A stretch of DNA of 64,000 bases from Naegleria lovaniensis. Its lineage: Eukaryota; Heterolobosea; Eutetramitea; Acrasida; Naegleriidae. Each line of letters opens with the position of its first letter. Position 1 is the stretch's first letter. Positions 19,747 through 29,775 of this stretch are shown in pieces. The stretch lies in assembly GCF_003324165.1 (NCBI RefSeq), contig NW_025407824.1:1018834-1082833 (forward strand), in the 5' to 3' direction. The position numbers and the translations under genes were made by a program. The notes below the pieces were generated by a model, which did not search any database, was not told the origin of the DNA, and worked only from the letters and a program-made list of their open reading frames with translations.

Positions 19747-21351
19747 TTATCGTATAGATCGTCCCAAGTAAGCACCATAATAACAATGTTTCATCCTTGT
19801 GTGAAACAATTCGTCGTCATATGAAAAAACAAAGCCAGTGCTTTTCAATGCTTCCATTGCAAATGATTGTGATTGTTCCTCAGTGGAGTGCCACAGGGCA
19901 AATCCATCATTGTTCACTGCAGTTAACATGATCTCATCGTCACCATAAAATTCAGGTGGTAGATATTCTACAGTTTTGCCATTTTGTTTCACAACTTCCA
20001 ATAAAAATTGCTTGTCAGAGAGCAATGCTTTTGAGGCCCACTGTAGTACTTGTCGGTATCCTTGTTTGGCAGCTTGTATTAAGAACGCCTTGTCGTTGCA
20101 CAGCTCAGCTGATGAAATTCTACAAGAATATCCATTTTGGATTGCTGTTAACAACGTTTCCTTATCTTGCTTTAGTTCTTGTGAAGCATGTCGAAGCGCA
20201 TTTCCTTTCTGTCTAATAGCTTGCAACACTATTTCACGATTATTCCTCAACTCACTTGATGCATAGACAAGAGCTTCTCCATCTTGAGTCACAGCAGCTA
20301 AAACTACTTCTCGATCTCCTTGTAATACATCAGATGCATGTCTAAGAGCACAGCCATCACGATGAACAGCAATCAATACAACATCTCTGTCTCCTCTTAA
20401 TTCACGAGATGCATATTCCAATAATCCTCCATCTTTCTCAATGACATGTAAAATAATCTCTTCATCTCCTCTCAACCTTTCCGATAAATGTTCAACTGCT
20501 TTGGCCGTCTGACGAACTGCCTTCCATGCAATTTCTTGGTCGTCCTTCAATTTATTGGAGGCGAACCATAGAGCCCATCCATCGTTGCTGACAGCATTTA
20601 AAACTATTTCTCGGCTCTCTCTAATTTCTCTAGGACACAATTGCAACAGAAATCCATATTCTTGAGTAACCTTGATCATTACTTCTGGGTTGTTATAACT
20701 AAATGTATTCAATTCTGGAAGCACTAATTTGAGTGCTTGCAACATAAACGTTTCATCTCTAAGCAATGTGTACGAAGCATATTTTAGGGCTTTCTTATTT
20801 TGTTTGATTGCCGCGAAAACAAGCTCATTGTCACTTTTAAAATCTTCTGGAGCAAAACACAAAGCCAAACCGTTCTGTTGCAATGCTTGTTTGACAAATT
20901 CCTTGTTGTCGCGTATTTTCCACGGTGCATAATTCAATGCTTCAGGTTGTTGTGTAATGATATTTAAAGCAAGATCAAGATCATCTTGCAATTCTTCAGC
21001 TATTGAAAGGTATTGAGAACCGTCTTGTATCACCATTTTCAAAACAAAATCTCTATCACTTGTCAATCTTGATGATGCCAATGACAAGCCATATCCATAC
21101 TTTTTAAGATGATTAAACACAAATTGTGGATCATTCATAAATTCAATCGGAAAGAAATCGGTATATTTCAATTCACTATTTTGCAACCATTTCTTTTTTC
21201 CCAATTGTTGTAACATAAACCGTTGTTTCAACAATGATTCCAACGATTTATATTGGTCCCGATGATTGTTAGAAATATTTTGAAATTTTTCATCAGCACG
21301 AAACGATGAAAAATCGATCAAAAGTATTCGCACACCATCGTGTGTCTTCAT
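19747..21351 (-). CDS. DUF4116 repeat protein
   Basis: 534 residues; the ATG at 21351 follows an A7 tract. From about residue 95 to 500 there are tandem units of roughly 24 residues, two per DUF4116 repeat, with the signature D-R/K-E-x-V-L-x-A-V-x-x-x-G-x-A-L-x-x-A-S-x-x-L. Clear units are GDREVVLAAVTQDGEALVY, NNREIVLQAIRQKGNALRH and GDRDVVLIAVHRDGCALRH. DUF4116 arrays are numerous in amoebae, algae and giant viruses and have no known activity; they form helical solenoids probably used for protein binding. The N-terminal 90 residues are a unique cap. No F-box or ankyrin partner is visible. Confidence 0.88.
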   Translation of the reverse strand: MKTHDGVRILLIDFSSFRADEKFQNISNNHRDQYKSLESLLKQRFMLQQLGKKKWLQNSELKYTDFFPIEFMNDPQFVFNHLKKYGYGLSLASSRLTSDRDFVLKMVIQDGSQYLSIAEELQDDLDLALNIITQQPEALNYAPWKIRDNKEFVKQALQQNGLALCFAPEDFKSDNELVFAAIKQNKKALKYASYTLLRDETFMLQALKLVLPELNTFSYNNPEVMIKVTQEYGFLLQLCPREIRESREIVLNAVSNDGWALWFASNKLKDDQEIAWKAVRQTAKAVEHLSERLRGDEEIILHVIEKDGGLLEYASRELRGDRDVVLIAVHRDGCALRHASDVLQGDREVVLAAVTQDGEALVYASSELRNNREIVLQAIRQKGNALRHASQELKQDKETLLTAIQNGYSCRISSAELCNDKAFLIQAAKQGYRQVLQWASKALLSDKQFLLEVVKQNGKTVEYLPPEFYGDDEIMLTAVNNDGFALWHSTEEQSQSFAMEALKSTGFVFSYDDELFHTRMKHCYYGAYLGRSIR

Positions 21352-21464
21352 TTTTTTTCAAGTTCCTGAGCTCGCCAGTATCGTTCGTATTGGGTTACGA
21401 AGAATCTAAAATTGCGCCAATTTTTTACTTTTAAAAAAAATATTTCTCAATCACCCTAAAACCC

Positions 21465-23558
21465 ATGGGCATTTTCAAAAATCCATCTTCATCATCGGGA
21501 TATCCCAATACTCTCGGAGAGTTATTGAGTCGTAAAGATGAATATACTCTTCGGAAGAGAAATGATGAGGAGGCTAGGAAGGAAGCTGAAAAGAATGAAC
21601 AGTTGGCTGAATTGGAGGAAGCAAAATTACCCTTTTACAAACGACCCTTTTACAAGAAACATATCAAACCTAAAATATTATTTATTGTGGATAGAAATAG
21701 ATGGTTCAACAAGATGTGGATGCTCATGATTTTTTGCATAGAGCTGTATAATAGTTTTTTAATACCTTACCGATCTGCTTTTGATTATGAAAACTCCATG
21801 TATTGGTATTTGGCAGATGCTCCTTTTGATTTTTTACTTTGGGTCGATGTGGTCATGAACTTTTTCTATCCCTATCGAGATCAGATGAACATTTTAGTGA
21901 CAGATTTCAAGAAGACAGCTCGTAGATACGTGTTTAAGGAGAAGATTGGATTTTTTGCAGACTTTGTCTGTCTGTGTTTACTCGATTGGATTCCTGTGGC
22001 CATTGGAGCTGCAACCAATGGTTCCATGACATATTCACCTGTGTGGCGCCTGAATCGAGCACTCTTCTTCTTTAGAGCCCTCAAACGTTTGACTAGAATT
22101 GAGGCACTCGTTCCCGATCGATTTGCTGTCCTCTCCAAAATGGTCAAGCTACTCAACTTTGTCATTATTGTCGTCATGTCTGTGCACATTGTTGCATGCT
22201 GCTGGTTTCCAATTATAATGTCAGAATATCCAGATTCTCAAGTGTTTACTTTGAGCGCTTCTATCTTTGAACCAACCACTTCAACCCTCTACAAGTACAT
22301 GTTGGGAGTTTATTGGAGTTTGGTGTCCATGTCAGGTTTTGGAGGTACCATGCCTGTCACCAATTTACAAGTTGCATTTTGTACTCTGGTGTATTTGGTA
22401 GGAATTGCCGTCTTCGTTACTGTGATTGGTATTGTGTCTGACTTGGCTCAAAATTTGAACATCACTGAGAGTGCCTTTATTGAGAAATTGGACTCTGTGA
22501 CTGATTACATTAATTCTAGAGGTTTATCACCAGATTTGAAAAAGCAAATTTTACAATATTATCAATATTTGTGGAAGAGTAGAAAGGGATTGGACGAATC
22601 AAAAATTATTAGAGAATTGCCTGATTTTCTAAAGATCGACGTGGCCATGCAGCTTAATGCAGAGATTGTGAAAAAGGTGGAATTATTCAAATCGTGCTCA
22701 CAAAACTTTATTCATGAAGTTGTGATTAATCTGAAACCAAGAATTGTAATGCCTGGTTCTTATGTCATTAGAGAAGGCGAACCAGGAAATGAAATGTTTT
22801 TCATTGGTAAAGGAGTTGTAGAAGTAAGATCTAAAACTGGACAGCTTTGGTCCACGTTAGGAAGCGGCTCATTTGTGGGTGAGACTGCACTGATTGACTC
22901 TGTGAAAAGAACTGCCAATGTCATCTCGACAGAGTATGTTGACTTATTCGTCCTTGAGAAGCATGCGTTTGACGAAATCATGTCGACGTACCCTGAGGAC
23001 GCCAAGAATGTCATTGCTACAAGTGAAGCTAGAAAACAAATGAACAAGCAAAAGGCAGCTCTTAATAGTGGAATTCCTTTCGACAAAATTAACAAGCTGT
23101 TGGACAGCATTGGTTGTTCCTATGTGGACATAGAAGGACATGATCTATTCTTGTCCTTGGCGACCCTACTGGGAGAACAAAGAAATATTGTTCAACGACA
23201 TATTGAGGATTATATTAGAGACAAGGACCATGAGTTGCAGCAACACATCAAAACAGAACACAAGCATGAGTCTATTGATGACTATTTCGATCATTTAAAG
23301 AAGGGTCAGATTAAGCCTGGATTTAATGAGATTGCTGCTGTAGCTAAAAACTATCAACGAACAGTGGTGCTGGCAAAACCCGCCGCACAAGGAGACGATA
23401 TTGGCGAATTTATTGTTTTCGATCATCACACTGGATCCAAACATGAAACTAAGGAAATACTTGATCTGTTCACTAACACACAACAATATCACAATCCTAT
23501 TATTATTGTATCAACAGGCAAGGAAGGAGGTTTTTTGGCAGCTACAAGAAAAAAGTAA
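21465..23558 (+). CDS. Cyclic-nucleotide-binding channel with a C-terminal OTU-like domain
   Basis: 697 residues. S1-S6 of a CNG/HCN/EAG-type channel occupy about 75-330: S4 near 194-220 (NRALFFFRALKRLTRIE), S5 about 229-251, pore loop 278-299 and S6 302-328. The filter reads SGFGGT rather than the K+ signature GYGD/GFGN or the animal CNG GET. A C-linker leads to a cyclic-nucleotide-binding domain (about 428-505) with a phosphate-binding cassette, GETALIDSVKRTANV, whose Arg is intact. Residues about 550-697 resemble an OTU fold: EGHDLFLSLA stands where active OTU proteases have DGNCLFxALA, followed by a FNEIAAVAKNYQRTVVL strand. The catalytic Cys is replaced by Asp and no final His is seen, so no peptidase activity is expected. 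Start ATG at 21465. Confidence 0.88.
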   Translation: MGIFKNPSSSSGYPNTLGELLSRKDEYTLRKRNDEEARKEAEKNEQLAELEEAKLPFYKRPFYKKHIKPKILFIVDRNRWFNKMWMLMIFCIELYNSFLIPYRSAFDYENSMYWYLADAPFDFLLWVDVVMNFFYPYRDQMNILVTDFKKTARRYVFKEKIGFFADFVCLCLLDWIPVAIGAATNGSMTYSPVWRLNRALFFFRALKRLTRIEALVPDRFAVLSKMVKLLNFVIIVVMSVHIVACCWFPIIMSEYPDSQVFTLSASIFEPTTSTLYKYMLGVYWSLVSMSGFGGTMPVTNLQVAFCTLVYLVGIAVFVTVIGIVSDLAQNLNITESAFIEKLDSVTDYINSRGLSPDLKKQILQYYQYLWKSRKGLDESKIIRELPDFLKIDVAMQLNAEIVKKVELFKSCSQNFIHEVVINLKPRIVMPGSYVIREGEPGNEMFFIGKGVVEVRSKTGQLWSTLGSGSFVGETALIDSVKRTANVISTEYVDLFVLEKHAFDEIMSTYPEDAKNVIATSEARKQMNKQKAALNSGIPFDKINKLLDSIGCSYVDIEGHDLFLSLATLLGEQRNIVQRHIEDYIRDKDHELQQHIKTEHKHESIDDYFDHLKKGQIKPGFNEIAAVAKNYQRTVVLAKPAAQGDDIGEFIVFDHHTGSKHETKEILDLFTNTQQYHNPIIIVSTGKEGGFLAATRKK

Positions 23559-23674
23559 GCTGGTGAATTCTCCTAATAATGTGATTTCAATTAGGGTGGG
23601 TGTGTTTGAATTAGGACATGGAACGACTTGAAGAAAATGCGTGATAAAATTTATTCGAAAATGATGTTCTCACT

Positions 23675-25441
23675 CTACAAATAAGCTCCCTTCTTCATCC
23701 AAGGATGATCATACACTTCTTCAATGGTCAATCTCTGTTTTGGATCCTTACAAATCATGGCCAAGATAAAGTCCTTGGTTTCCTTATTAATAAACGAAGG
23801 AAATTGAATTTTCACATCTTCAATCATTCGATGCAATTCGTGAATGTCATCATGATCAAATGCAAAACATCCTGTCAAGAGAGCAAATAAAATGCATCCC
23901 AATGACCAAATATCTGCCTTTCTTCCATCGTATCGTTGTCGATTGAGAACCTCAGGCGCACACCAGCTCTCAGTACCAACAACATCATCGAAGAGAGTTT
24001 GAGAAGAAGCACCTGGTTTTTTCAAAATACCACAAAATCCATAATCTGTTATTTTCAACACAGGATGATGGTTTTGAGAAGGTGTGAAAGCTTTCGTTTG
24101 AGAGGATGAACTAGCAGTTGTGGTAGAATTCATCTTTGTCTTTTCATCAAGAGTCACTAGAATATTTTCTGGTTTCAAATCTCGATGACAAATTCCACAT
24201 CGATGCATATACAAGACACCACAAACCACTTGTTTAAAATAGTAACGTGCTTGCTCTTCTCTCATTCTTCCATAGGACCCATGTGTATCATAATATTCAA
24301 TAATACTAAATAAATCACCACCATCTGCATACTCCAACACAATACAAAGTTTGTTCTCTTTTGGATCTTCAATCACTTTTTTCATTTGACAAACATATTT
24401 CGAGAAGGTTTCAATTTTCTCTTCATCACTAATTCGTTTTGGCTTTTCACCAAATGGCCATTCCATCACTTTGGAATTTCCGTTCGTCGACGTGTCATAA
24501 ATTTTAAAAGGTCCTTTGGCAATCGTTTGGAGGGCATGAATTTCGTTTTGAATGTATTTCATTTCTTGTTTCTTTTTCTTTTGAATCATATCATTCATGG
24601 TCATTTGAACTTGAGGAGAGACTTGTTTCTTTGTTTGATTTGTGCTTGTAGGAATAAAGACATTTAAATTATCACTCGACAGTTTTTTTTCATTTTTCAA
24701 TAAAGCACCTGTCACGTTATCACTCATGGTATGAGTGGCATCTAAACTTAATGTCAAATTTTGTGTTTTGTAAATTAATTTGTTGGAATCGTCTTGTTCA
24801 TCCAAATCATCGTCACTCTCTTGATCATCATCGGATTCTACATGTTGATTCACAAAATCTTCCACAAATGTCGAAATACCTTTACTCTTTCTCGTAATTG
24901 GAGAAGGAGGAGATGCACATTGAGTTTCAATTTTCACAGAGAAGGCCGTTTCCAATGTCACATTATTCGAAGATTGTGTGAAATTGTTTCTTCTCGGAGA
25001 AGGTGTTGATGCAATTTTGGCTCCTAAATGAGAACCACGTGGACTTGAATGTTGTTGCTGCTGCTGTTGTTTTCGTTTCCAAGAATTTGTTTTTTCCGGG
25101 GCACTATTCAAACTGGTCGAACTGGTGGATGGAGTTGTATTCGAAGAAACAGTTGGAACTTGAATGGATAATGGTTGTTGTTGTTGTTGTTGTGGTTCTT
25201 TTTGAGAAGAAGAGTGAATTTGTTCATGTTCATCGTTACTACTACTGTCATCGTAGTTACTATCATCATCCGAGTCGGAGGCAATCACGACTACTTCTTC
25301 GGCACCCCAATCATCATCGGATGGTTTTGGAACATTGATTTGTTTGATGGCATAGAGTTGTTGAGTGGGAATGTGCCTGGCTAAAAGAACTTTGGAGGTG
25401 GCTGTTTTAGCGATGGTGGAGAGGATTTGATAGTCATCCAT
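23675..25441 (-). CDS. Atypical Ser/Thr protein kinase with a large N-lobe insertion
   Basis: 588 residues. The catalytic core is intact: AIKQI lysine (about 33), YADGGDLFSII hinge, HRDLKPEN (about 418), CAPEVL, DIWSLGCILFALLTG and a final RLTIEEVYDHPWM. Three features are odd. The nucleotide loop reads IAKTATSKV and lacks all three glycines. The magnesium motif is DYG instead of DFG. About 260 residues of Ser/Asp/Gln-rich low-complexity sequence separate beta-3 from the alpha-C region. The activation segment has a further Ser/Thr-rich insertion before the DYG. Closest general resemblance is to the CAMK/AMPK-like group, judged from the hinge and the C-lobe; substrates unknown. Confidence 0.88.
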   Translation of the reverse strand: MDDYQILSTIAKTATSKVLLARHIPTQQLYAIKQINVPKPSDDDWGAEEVVVIASDSDDDSNYDDSSSNDEHEQIHSSSQKEPQQQQQQPLSIQVPTVSSNTTPSTSSTSLNSAPEKTNSWKRKQQQQQQHSSPRGSHLGAKIASTPSPRRNNFTQSSNNVTLETAFSVKIETQCASPPSPITRKSKGISTFVEDFVNQHVESDDDQESDDDLDEQDDSNKLIYKTQNLTLSLDATHTMSDNVTGALLKNEKKLSSDNLNVFIPTSTNQTKKQVSPQVQMTMNDMIQKKKKQEMKYIQNEIHALQTIAKGPFKIYDTSTNGNSKVMEWPFGEKPKRISDEEKIETFSKYVCQMKKVIEDPKENKLCIVLEYADGGDLFSIIEYYDTHGSYGRMREEQARYYFKQVVCGVLYMHRCGICHRDLKPENILVTLDEKTKMNSTTTASSSSQTKAFTPSQNHHPVLKITDYGFCGILKKPGASSQTLFDDVVGTESWCAPEVLNRQRYDGRKADIWSLGCILFALLTGCFAFDHDDIHELHRMIEDVKIQFPSFINKETKDFILAMICKDPKQRLTIEEVYDHPWMKKGAYL

Positions 25442-25685
25442 TCTGATGTGAGGGAAGAGATGATTTCACGTTTTTTTTTCTTTGGTTAGAACAAATGACA
25501 AGTGACATTTGAGCGTCTTTCTTGCACAAAATAAGAGCTCGTGGTTCTTTTTGTTTGTCTTAAACCTTAATTAATATCTTCACGTGTGCTCTCGGGCAAT
25601 AGTTGTCACTGAATTAATTCTCACACATTTTATCTAGTACGAATTATTGTAATCGCTTATTCGAAATCGTTCTAACAAGGAAGAA

Positions 25686-28430
25686 TTAAACATGAACATC
25701 ACCTAAGGGAATCATTGGTGCAAGGTCATGAATCTTTTCTAAACCCAGCATGGTATTCTTCTCAACTTGCACAGTCAAGTTATGTTCCTTAATAATGCCA
25801 TTGGAGCAAAATATTTTTCGAACAGCTTGTAATACCCGTTGATGATCGACTTGGACATCATTGGCAATTCGTACCTTAATGGTTGCGATCAATTCTTGTT
25901 TTCTCTTCTCAGGGTCAACCTGTATCAGTTCTTCTTCATCTGCTTCATCCAATGAGGCAGTATTGAGAGCCCAAAAGTGTTCGCTGTGACATTCTAAAAC
26001 TCCATCCACGGTGGTTGAAACTTCCTTGACACATGCATTTAAATGAGTACACAAATTTTCTGGTGTTGTCTGAAGTAATACTTTTCCATTGGCTTTCAGT
26101 ACTGGAACGACAAAATAAACGCTTGTCATGGTACTCATACAGCACAAAATAAAATCGAACATGAGTCCACCTGTGGAATAATAAATTGCTCTCATGTAAA
26201 TAAACAACACGGCGTGAATATGAGCCTCTCTCATGATGCGATAAATCCAAAATCTGGCATGTGGAATTTTTAAGCGAATAAAGGTAATGAGAGAGTTGTA
26301 AAATTTGTAAACAAGTGAGGAATGTGCTGAATTTAGAGCAGCATTGAATGACGAGAATTGTTGTTGGAACCATGGAGAAGTGTTGTACCACATTGCATTC
26401 GCAGAATTGTTGTATCTATTTGCTGCTCTTACACTAGCGGAGCCTCTTCTCATATCTGGTGGAGGCGATTGTAAAAATGATGAAAATCCTGTAGATTCAC
26501 TTTGATCTGCCTCTTCATGTTTCTTTTGAAATGTTGCAGAAACACCATCTTGTGAATAATTTCCAAAGAGATAAATTGAAAGTCCATTAACCAACAAGCC
26601 AAATATTACAATCGTGTGTGTGAAAAATCCAATGCTCATGTCTTGCAATTGTCTTGGCTCTTGTTGTGTATGGGGTGTTGATTCTGATGCAAATTTCGTT
26701 GTTAATACATATTGTATCATTTCTGACAAAACGCTAAGTGAAAGGAATGTGGCATACATGGCATTGGCAAATCGTAACAGTACACGTAACCGTTTCCATA
26801 AGGAAAATGTGTACGGTGCAAATATTGGATCTAATTTTGTTTTTCCTTCTTCAACGAGACGAGACGTAGATGATAGTGAAGATGAGGACTCTTCGTTATT
26901 CGTTAACTGTTCAGTTAATGAAGATGAAGACTCCAACGGAGATTCTATCTGTACAGTAGGGTTTGTTGGAGTTAAAGATTGTTGATCCATTTTGGATTTA
27001 GCTTCGAGTGTGCTTTTTGAAATGCACACACCGTTTGGTGATGTTTGTTCTTGTGTCGTTTTCATAAATATTACAATTAGGTCAATTAAAAACATGAATC
27101 CTCTATGCAATAAATAAAATCCTGAAAACAAAATTAGTAGTCCAACTAGAAATTCATGATTTCTCATACTCGTGACGTATAGCTCTTCTTCTCCTCCATT
27201 AGCACTCGACTCATGGTAATGAGTATTTCCATAGTGGAAAAGCCCAACCATTACTTCAAGAAATCCAAATCCCAAAATGAGCATGCACGCAAAGAAGTGA
27301 ACTTTAAGCTGTGCATGTTGTTGGGTGGTAAGCTTGTAATTTCTCGCAGATGCCAGAGACAAAGGCTGCACAAAGAATATTAAAAATTGCTGCACATATC
27401 CAACAATCCATTCAGCATCTGGATTTAAATTTTTGATACTCTGTATCCAATGTGAAATGTTTTTTGTAGATAATTGATCCATTAATTTCTTCTTGGAAAG
27501 CATGGTTTTGTACTCTCCATTCGAGAAAGATACACCAATTTTCCACAAAAAAGCTACAATAATCAATACTAAGGTACGTATCCATTTGGCAAACAACGAG
27601 GCAAATAACACGACACGGTTTGTCATGTCTTTCAAAATTAAGGATGCTTGTTTTTTTCCTTTTCCTCGAGGTGCGTGACGATCATCTCCAAAGAAGGGTG
27701 AGTTATTCGGAGAAGAGGATTTATCATCATCACCAAATACTTTAGAGAAGGACTTTGGTATTCTTTTTAGTCTTAACCAAATATTATTCCATAAAGATTT
27801 TCCTCCTTTGGAGCTTTTATGACTACAATTAATGTGATCACAAGAAGCCTCTGCTGTTGATGGAATCATTCCGAGTTTAGACCGTTTTCCGGCAACAAAT
27901 TGCGGAGTGAATGAAAAATCCTCGTCCGTGTTGGTGGCAGCCAGTGATGGCGAAATTCGTGATGATGCAGTTTGTTGAAGGGTTGGTGAAAGGCCACTAC
28001 TATTATTGGCAAGTACAAAGCTAATAGCAATATCATTTCCTGTTGCTGTGTTATTGTTTTTGGCTGATGTAGCAAATAAATCGTAAGATGAATGAGCGTG
28101 AGATGCCGTAGTTCGTATGTAGAGTCCTTGCGGTGATTTTGAAAGGGATCCTACCGAGAGAGGTCGTGGAATTTGGTTAGAGCCGAATGCCGATGTTGAT
28201 ATTGTTGGTGGTGTTGATGAATTTACATTTTCAGCATTGTTTGATGATAATATTTGGGTTGATGATTCATCGGTATTGGTCGGAGGAGAATTACCCTCAA
28301 GCTGTTGTTGTCCACTACCAACATTCCCGTCATCCGTAGTAGTAGAAATGGCTGTTATGGCAACTGAGGAATCAAGAATCGGTGTGGAGTTGTTCTGAAG
28401 AACTGCAGCCTCTTGTTCTTCGTGATCCAT
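25686..28430 (-). CDS. ZnT6-like cation diffusion facilitator (SLC30 family) with long N-terminus
   Basis: 914 residues; the ATG at 28430 follows A7. Membrane segments lie between about 275 and 760, interrupted by a low-complexity loop. The C-terminal cytosolic domain is recognisable: VLLQTTPENL, VDGVLECHSEHFWALN, ATIKVRIANDVQVDHQRVL and LTVQVEKN match the ZnT6 type. In CDF proteins the TM5 zinc site is HxxxD; here HAVLFIYMRAIYY has no Asp at that position, as expected for ZnT6, which does not carry zinc itself but forms a heterodimer with ZnT5 to load secretory-pathway enzymes. The first 270 residues are Ser/Thr/Asn-rich and probably disordered. Function as a partner subunit is inferred from the family. 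Confidence 0.83.
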   Translation of the reverse strand: MDHEEQEAAVLQNNSTPILDSSVAITAISTTTDDGNVGSGQQQLEGNSPPTNTDESSTQILSSNNAENVNSSTPPTISTSAFGSNQIPRPLSVGSLSKSPQGLYIRTTASHAHSSYDLFATSAKNNNTATGNDIAISFVLANNSSGLSPTLQQTASSRISPSLAATNTDEDFSFTPQFVAGKRSKLGMIPSTAEASCDHINCSHKSSKGGKSLWNNIWLRLKRIPKSFSKVFGDDDKSSSPNNSPFFGDDRHAPRGKGKKQASLILKDMTNRVVLFASLFAKWIRTLVLIIVAFLWKIGVSFSNGEYKTMLSKKKLMDQLSTKNISHWIQSIKNLNPDAEWIVGYVQQFLIFFVQPLSLASARNYKLTTQQHAQLKVHFFACMLILGFGFLEVMVGLFHYGNTHYHESSANGGEEELYVTSMRNHEFLVGLLILFSGFYLLHRGFMFLIDLIVIFMKTTQEQTSPNGVCISKSTLEAKSKMDQQSLTPTNPTVQIESPLESSSSLTEQLTNNEESSSSLSSTSRLVEEGKTKLDPIFAPYTFSLWKRLRVLLRFANAMYATFLSLSVLSEMIQYVLTTKFASESTPHTQQEPRQLQDMSIGFFTHTIVIFGLLVNGLSIYLFGNYSQDGVSATFQKKHEEADQSESTGFSSFLQSPPPDMRRGSASVRAANRYNNSANAMWYNTSPWFQQQFSSFNAALNSAHSSLVYKFYNSLITFIRLKIPHARFWIYRIMREAHIHAVLFIYMRAIYYSTGGLMFDFILCCMSTMTSVYFVVPVLKANGKVLLQTTPENLCTHLNACVKEVSTTVDGVLECHSEHFWALNTASLDEADEEELIQVDPEKRKQELIATIKVRIANDVQVDHQRVLQAVRKIFCSNGIIKEHNLTVQVEKNTMLGLEKIHDLAPMIPLGDVHV

Positions 28431-28654
28431 TTTTTTGTAATTTTAATTCCCACAGCTTTCGTCACAGAATTGATCAATTGGATTTAAAGAATGTACACAA
28501 AAAGAGTTCCGCTTGAAACAAAAGAACGAATCTATAAGGGTTTATATCTTGCAAACAGCCGCATGAAGGAATGATTGCCTCTCTTTACAAAATAATGTTT
28601 TGAAGTTTTAACAATATGATCTTGTTAAGTAAACACCTCTCGGTGGTTCATTTC

Positions 28655-29691
28655 CTATCGTATCAATAGAATTGAAATGAGCTGATGTATTTTAAGAAAG
28701 GCTTTGCAGATGATGGTAAGTTCGATTGGATTGAGAACTTTCAAAATAAGGGTGTCATTATGTTGCGTCTCTTCCACCATGTCATCACTCTCTGTGTTCG
28801 TTTCTACTCCACGATCGTATGGTATTACGAAAAGGTCCAGTAACAATCTGATAATTTGAAGTAATGAAGGTGAGTGTTGAGGAGACTCTTCTAGAAGGGA
28901 AACAGACTCCTCTTGCAATGGAATTCCATGATGCCACAATTGTTGAAAAATTGTCGCCGCTGCTCTAGTATTCCAAAACAAGCGCTTTCCGTCTGGAGTG
29001 AAATATTTGAAAATTTGATAACTTGTTTCTTCAATAACTTTTTCGAATTTTAACGAGAATGGAATTTCTTCGAAATTGCGTTCCCTTAATTTCGAATCTT
29101 TGCTGACATGTTGAGAGTTTTCGAATAAAAGTTTAAATAATTTGTTTCCAATGCGTTTCAGAGTTTGAGGGTTGGGGCACCCAAATAAATGCAAAAGAAG
29201 TTTCATTTCTTCTTGGGATTGATGTGTTGAACTCTCAGTGATTTTTCGAATAGAATTTAAACCTCTATAAATGTACTATTTCATATTTTGGAGAATGGTA
29301 TTATGATTCATCATTATAGTTACAAACACACCTTCCAACAATAAGGAGTTTGAAATTTCAAATGGTCGTCATCAATAAAACAAAATCCAATATTGCAACA
29401 CTCGTCGTAAAAAGTAGAAGGCATCATGAAATAGTCCAAATAATACTCCTCCAAAATAATATTCATTGCATTTACATTATTAAACGCTTCATCATCGTTT
29501 AATTTTCGGAACACCATCTCTTCGGAATTTGACTTGTTATTGTGCTTGATATGTTTCGGTATTATAATAATATTTCTTGCAATCATTGTTTCAAATATTA
29601 TTTTCTGCAATAATTCCTTCAAGTATTTCCGTTTCACTTGTTGGACATGATGAAAAAATACGTTCAACAGAGAAGTAGTTTGCGCCTTCAT
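28655..29691 (-). CDS. Unknown protein, two exons
   Basis: Exons are 29691-29332 and 29233-28655; the intron 29234-29331 (98 nt, GTGTGT donor, CACTGAG acceptor, phase 0) joins PYCWK to SSTHQSQEE and gives 312 residues. The second exon could alternatively start at the ATG at 29206. The product is mostly helical (LKRIGNKLFKLLFENSQ, ATIFQQLWHHGIPL, LLQIIRLLLDLFVI) with no recognised domain. Just upstream, an ATG in a different frame has the favoured A-tract (near 29698) and opens 35 codons before a stop, so either the start or the frame of exon 1 is uncertain. Confidence 0.55.
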
Positions 29692-29775
29692 GTTTCATTT
29701 TTTGTTTCCGAAAGGATGACGGCAGGTTGGGATGATCGAATTATGCGAGGTCGATTTTATTAGAATACACAATAT

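Noticed and set aside
22760-23110. Minus-strand ORF of 116 aa inside the CNBD channel gene
   Set aside because: Antisense of a well-supported coding region; a composition shadow.
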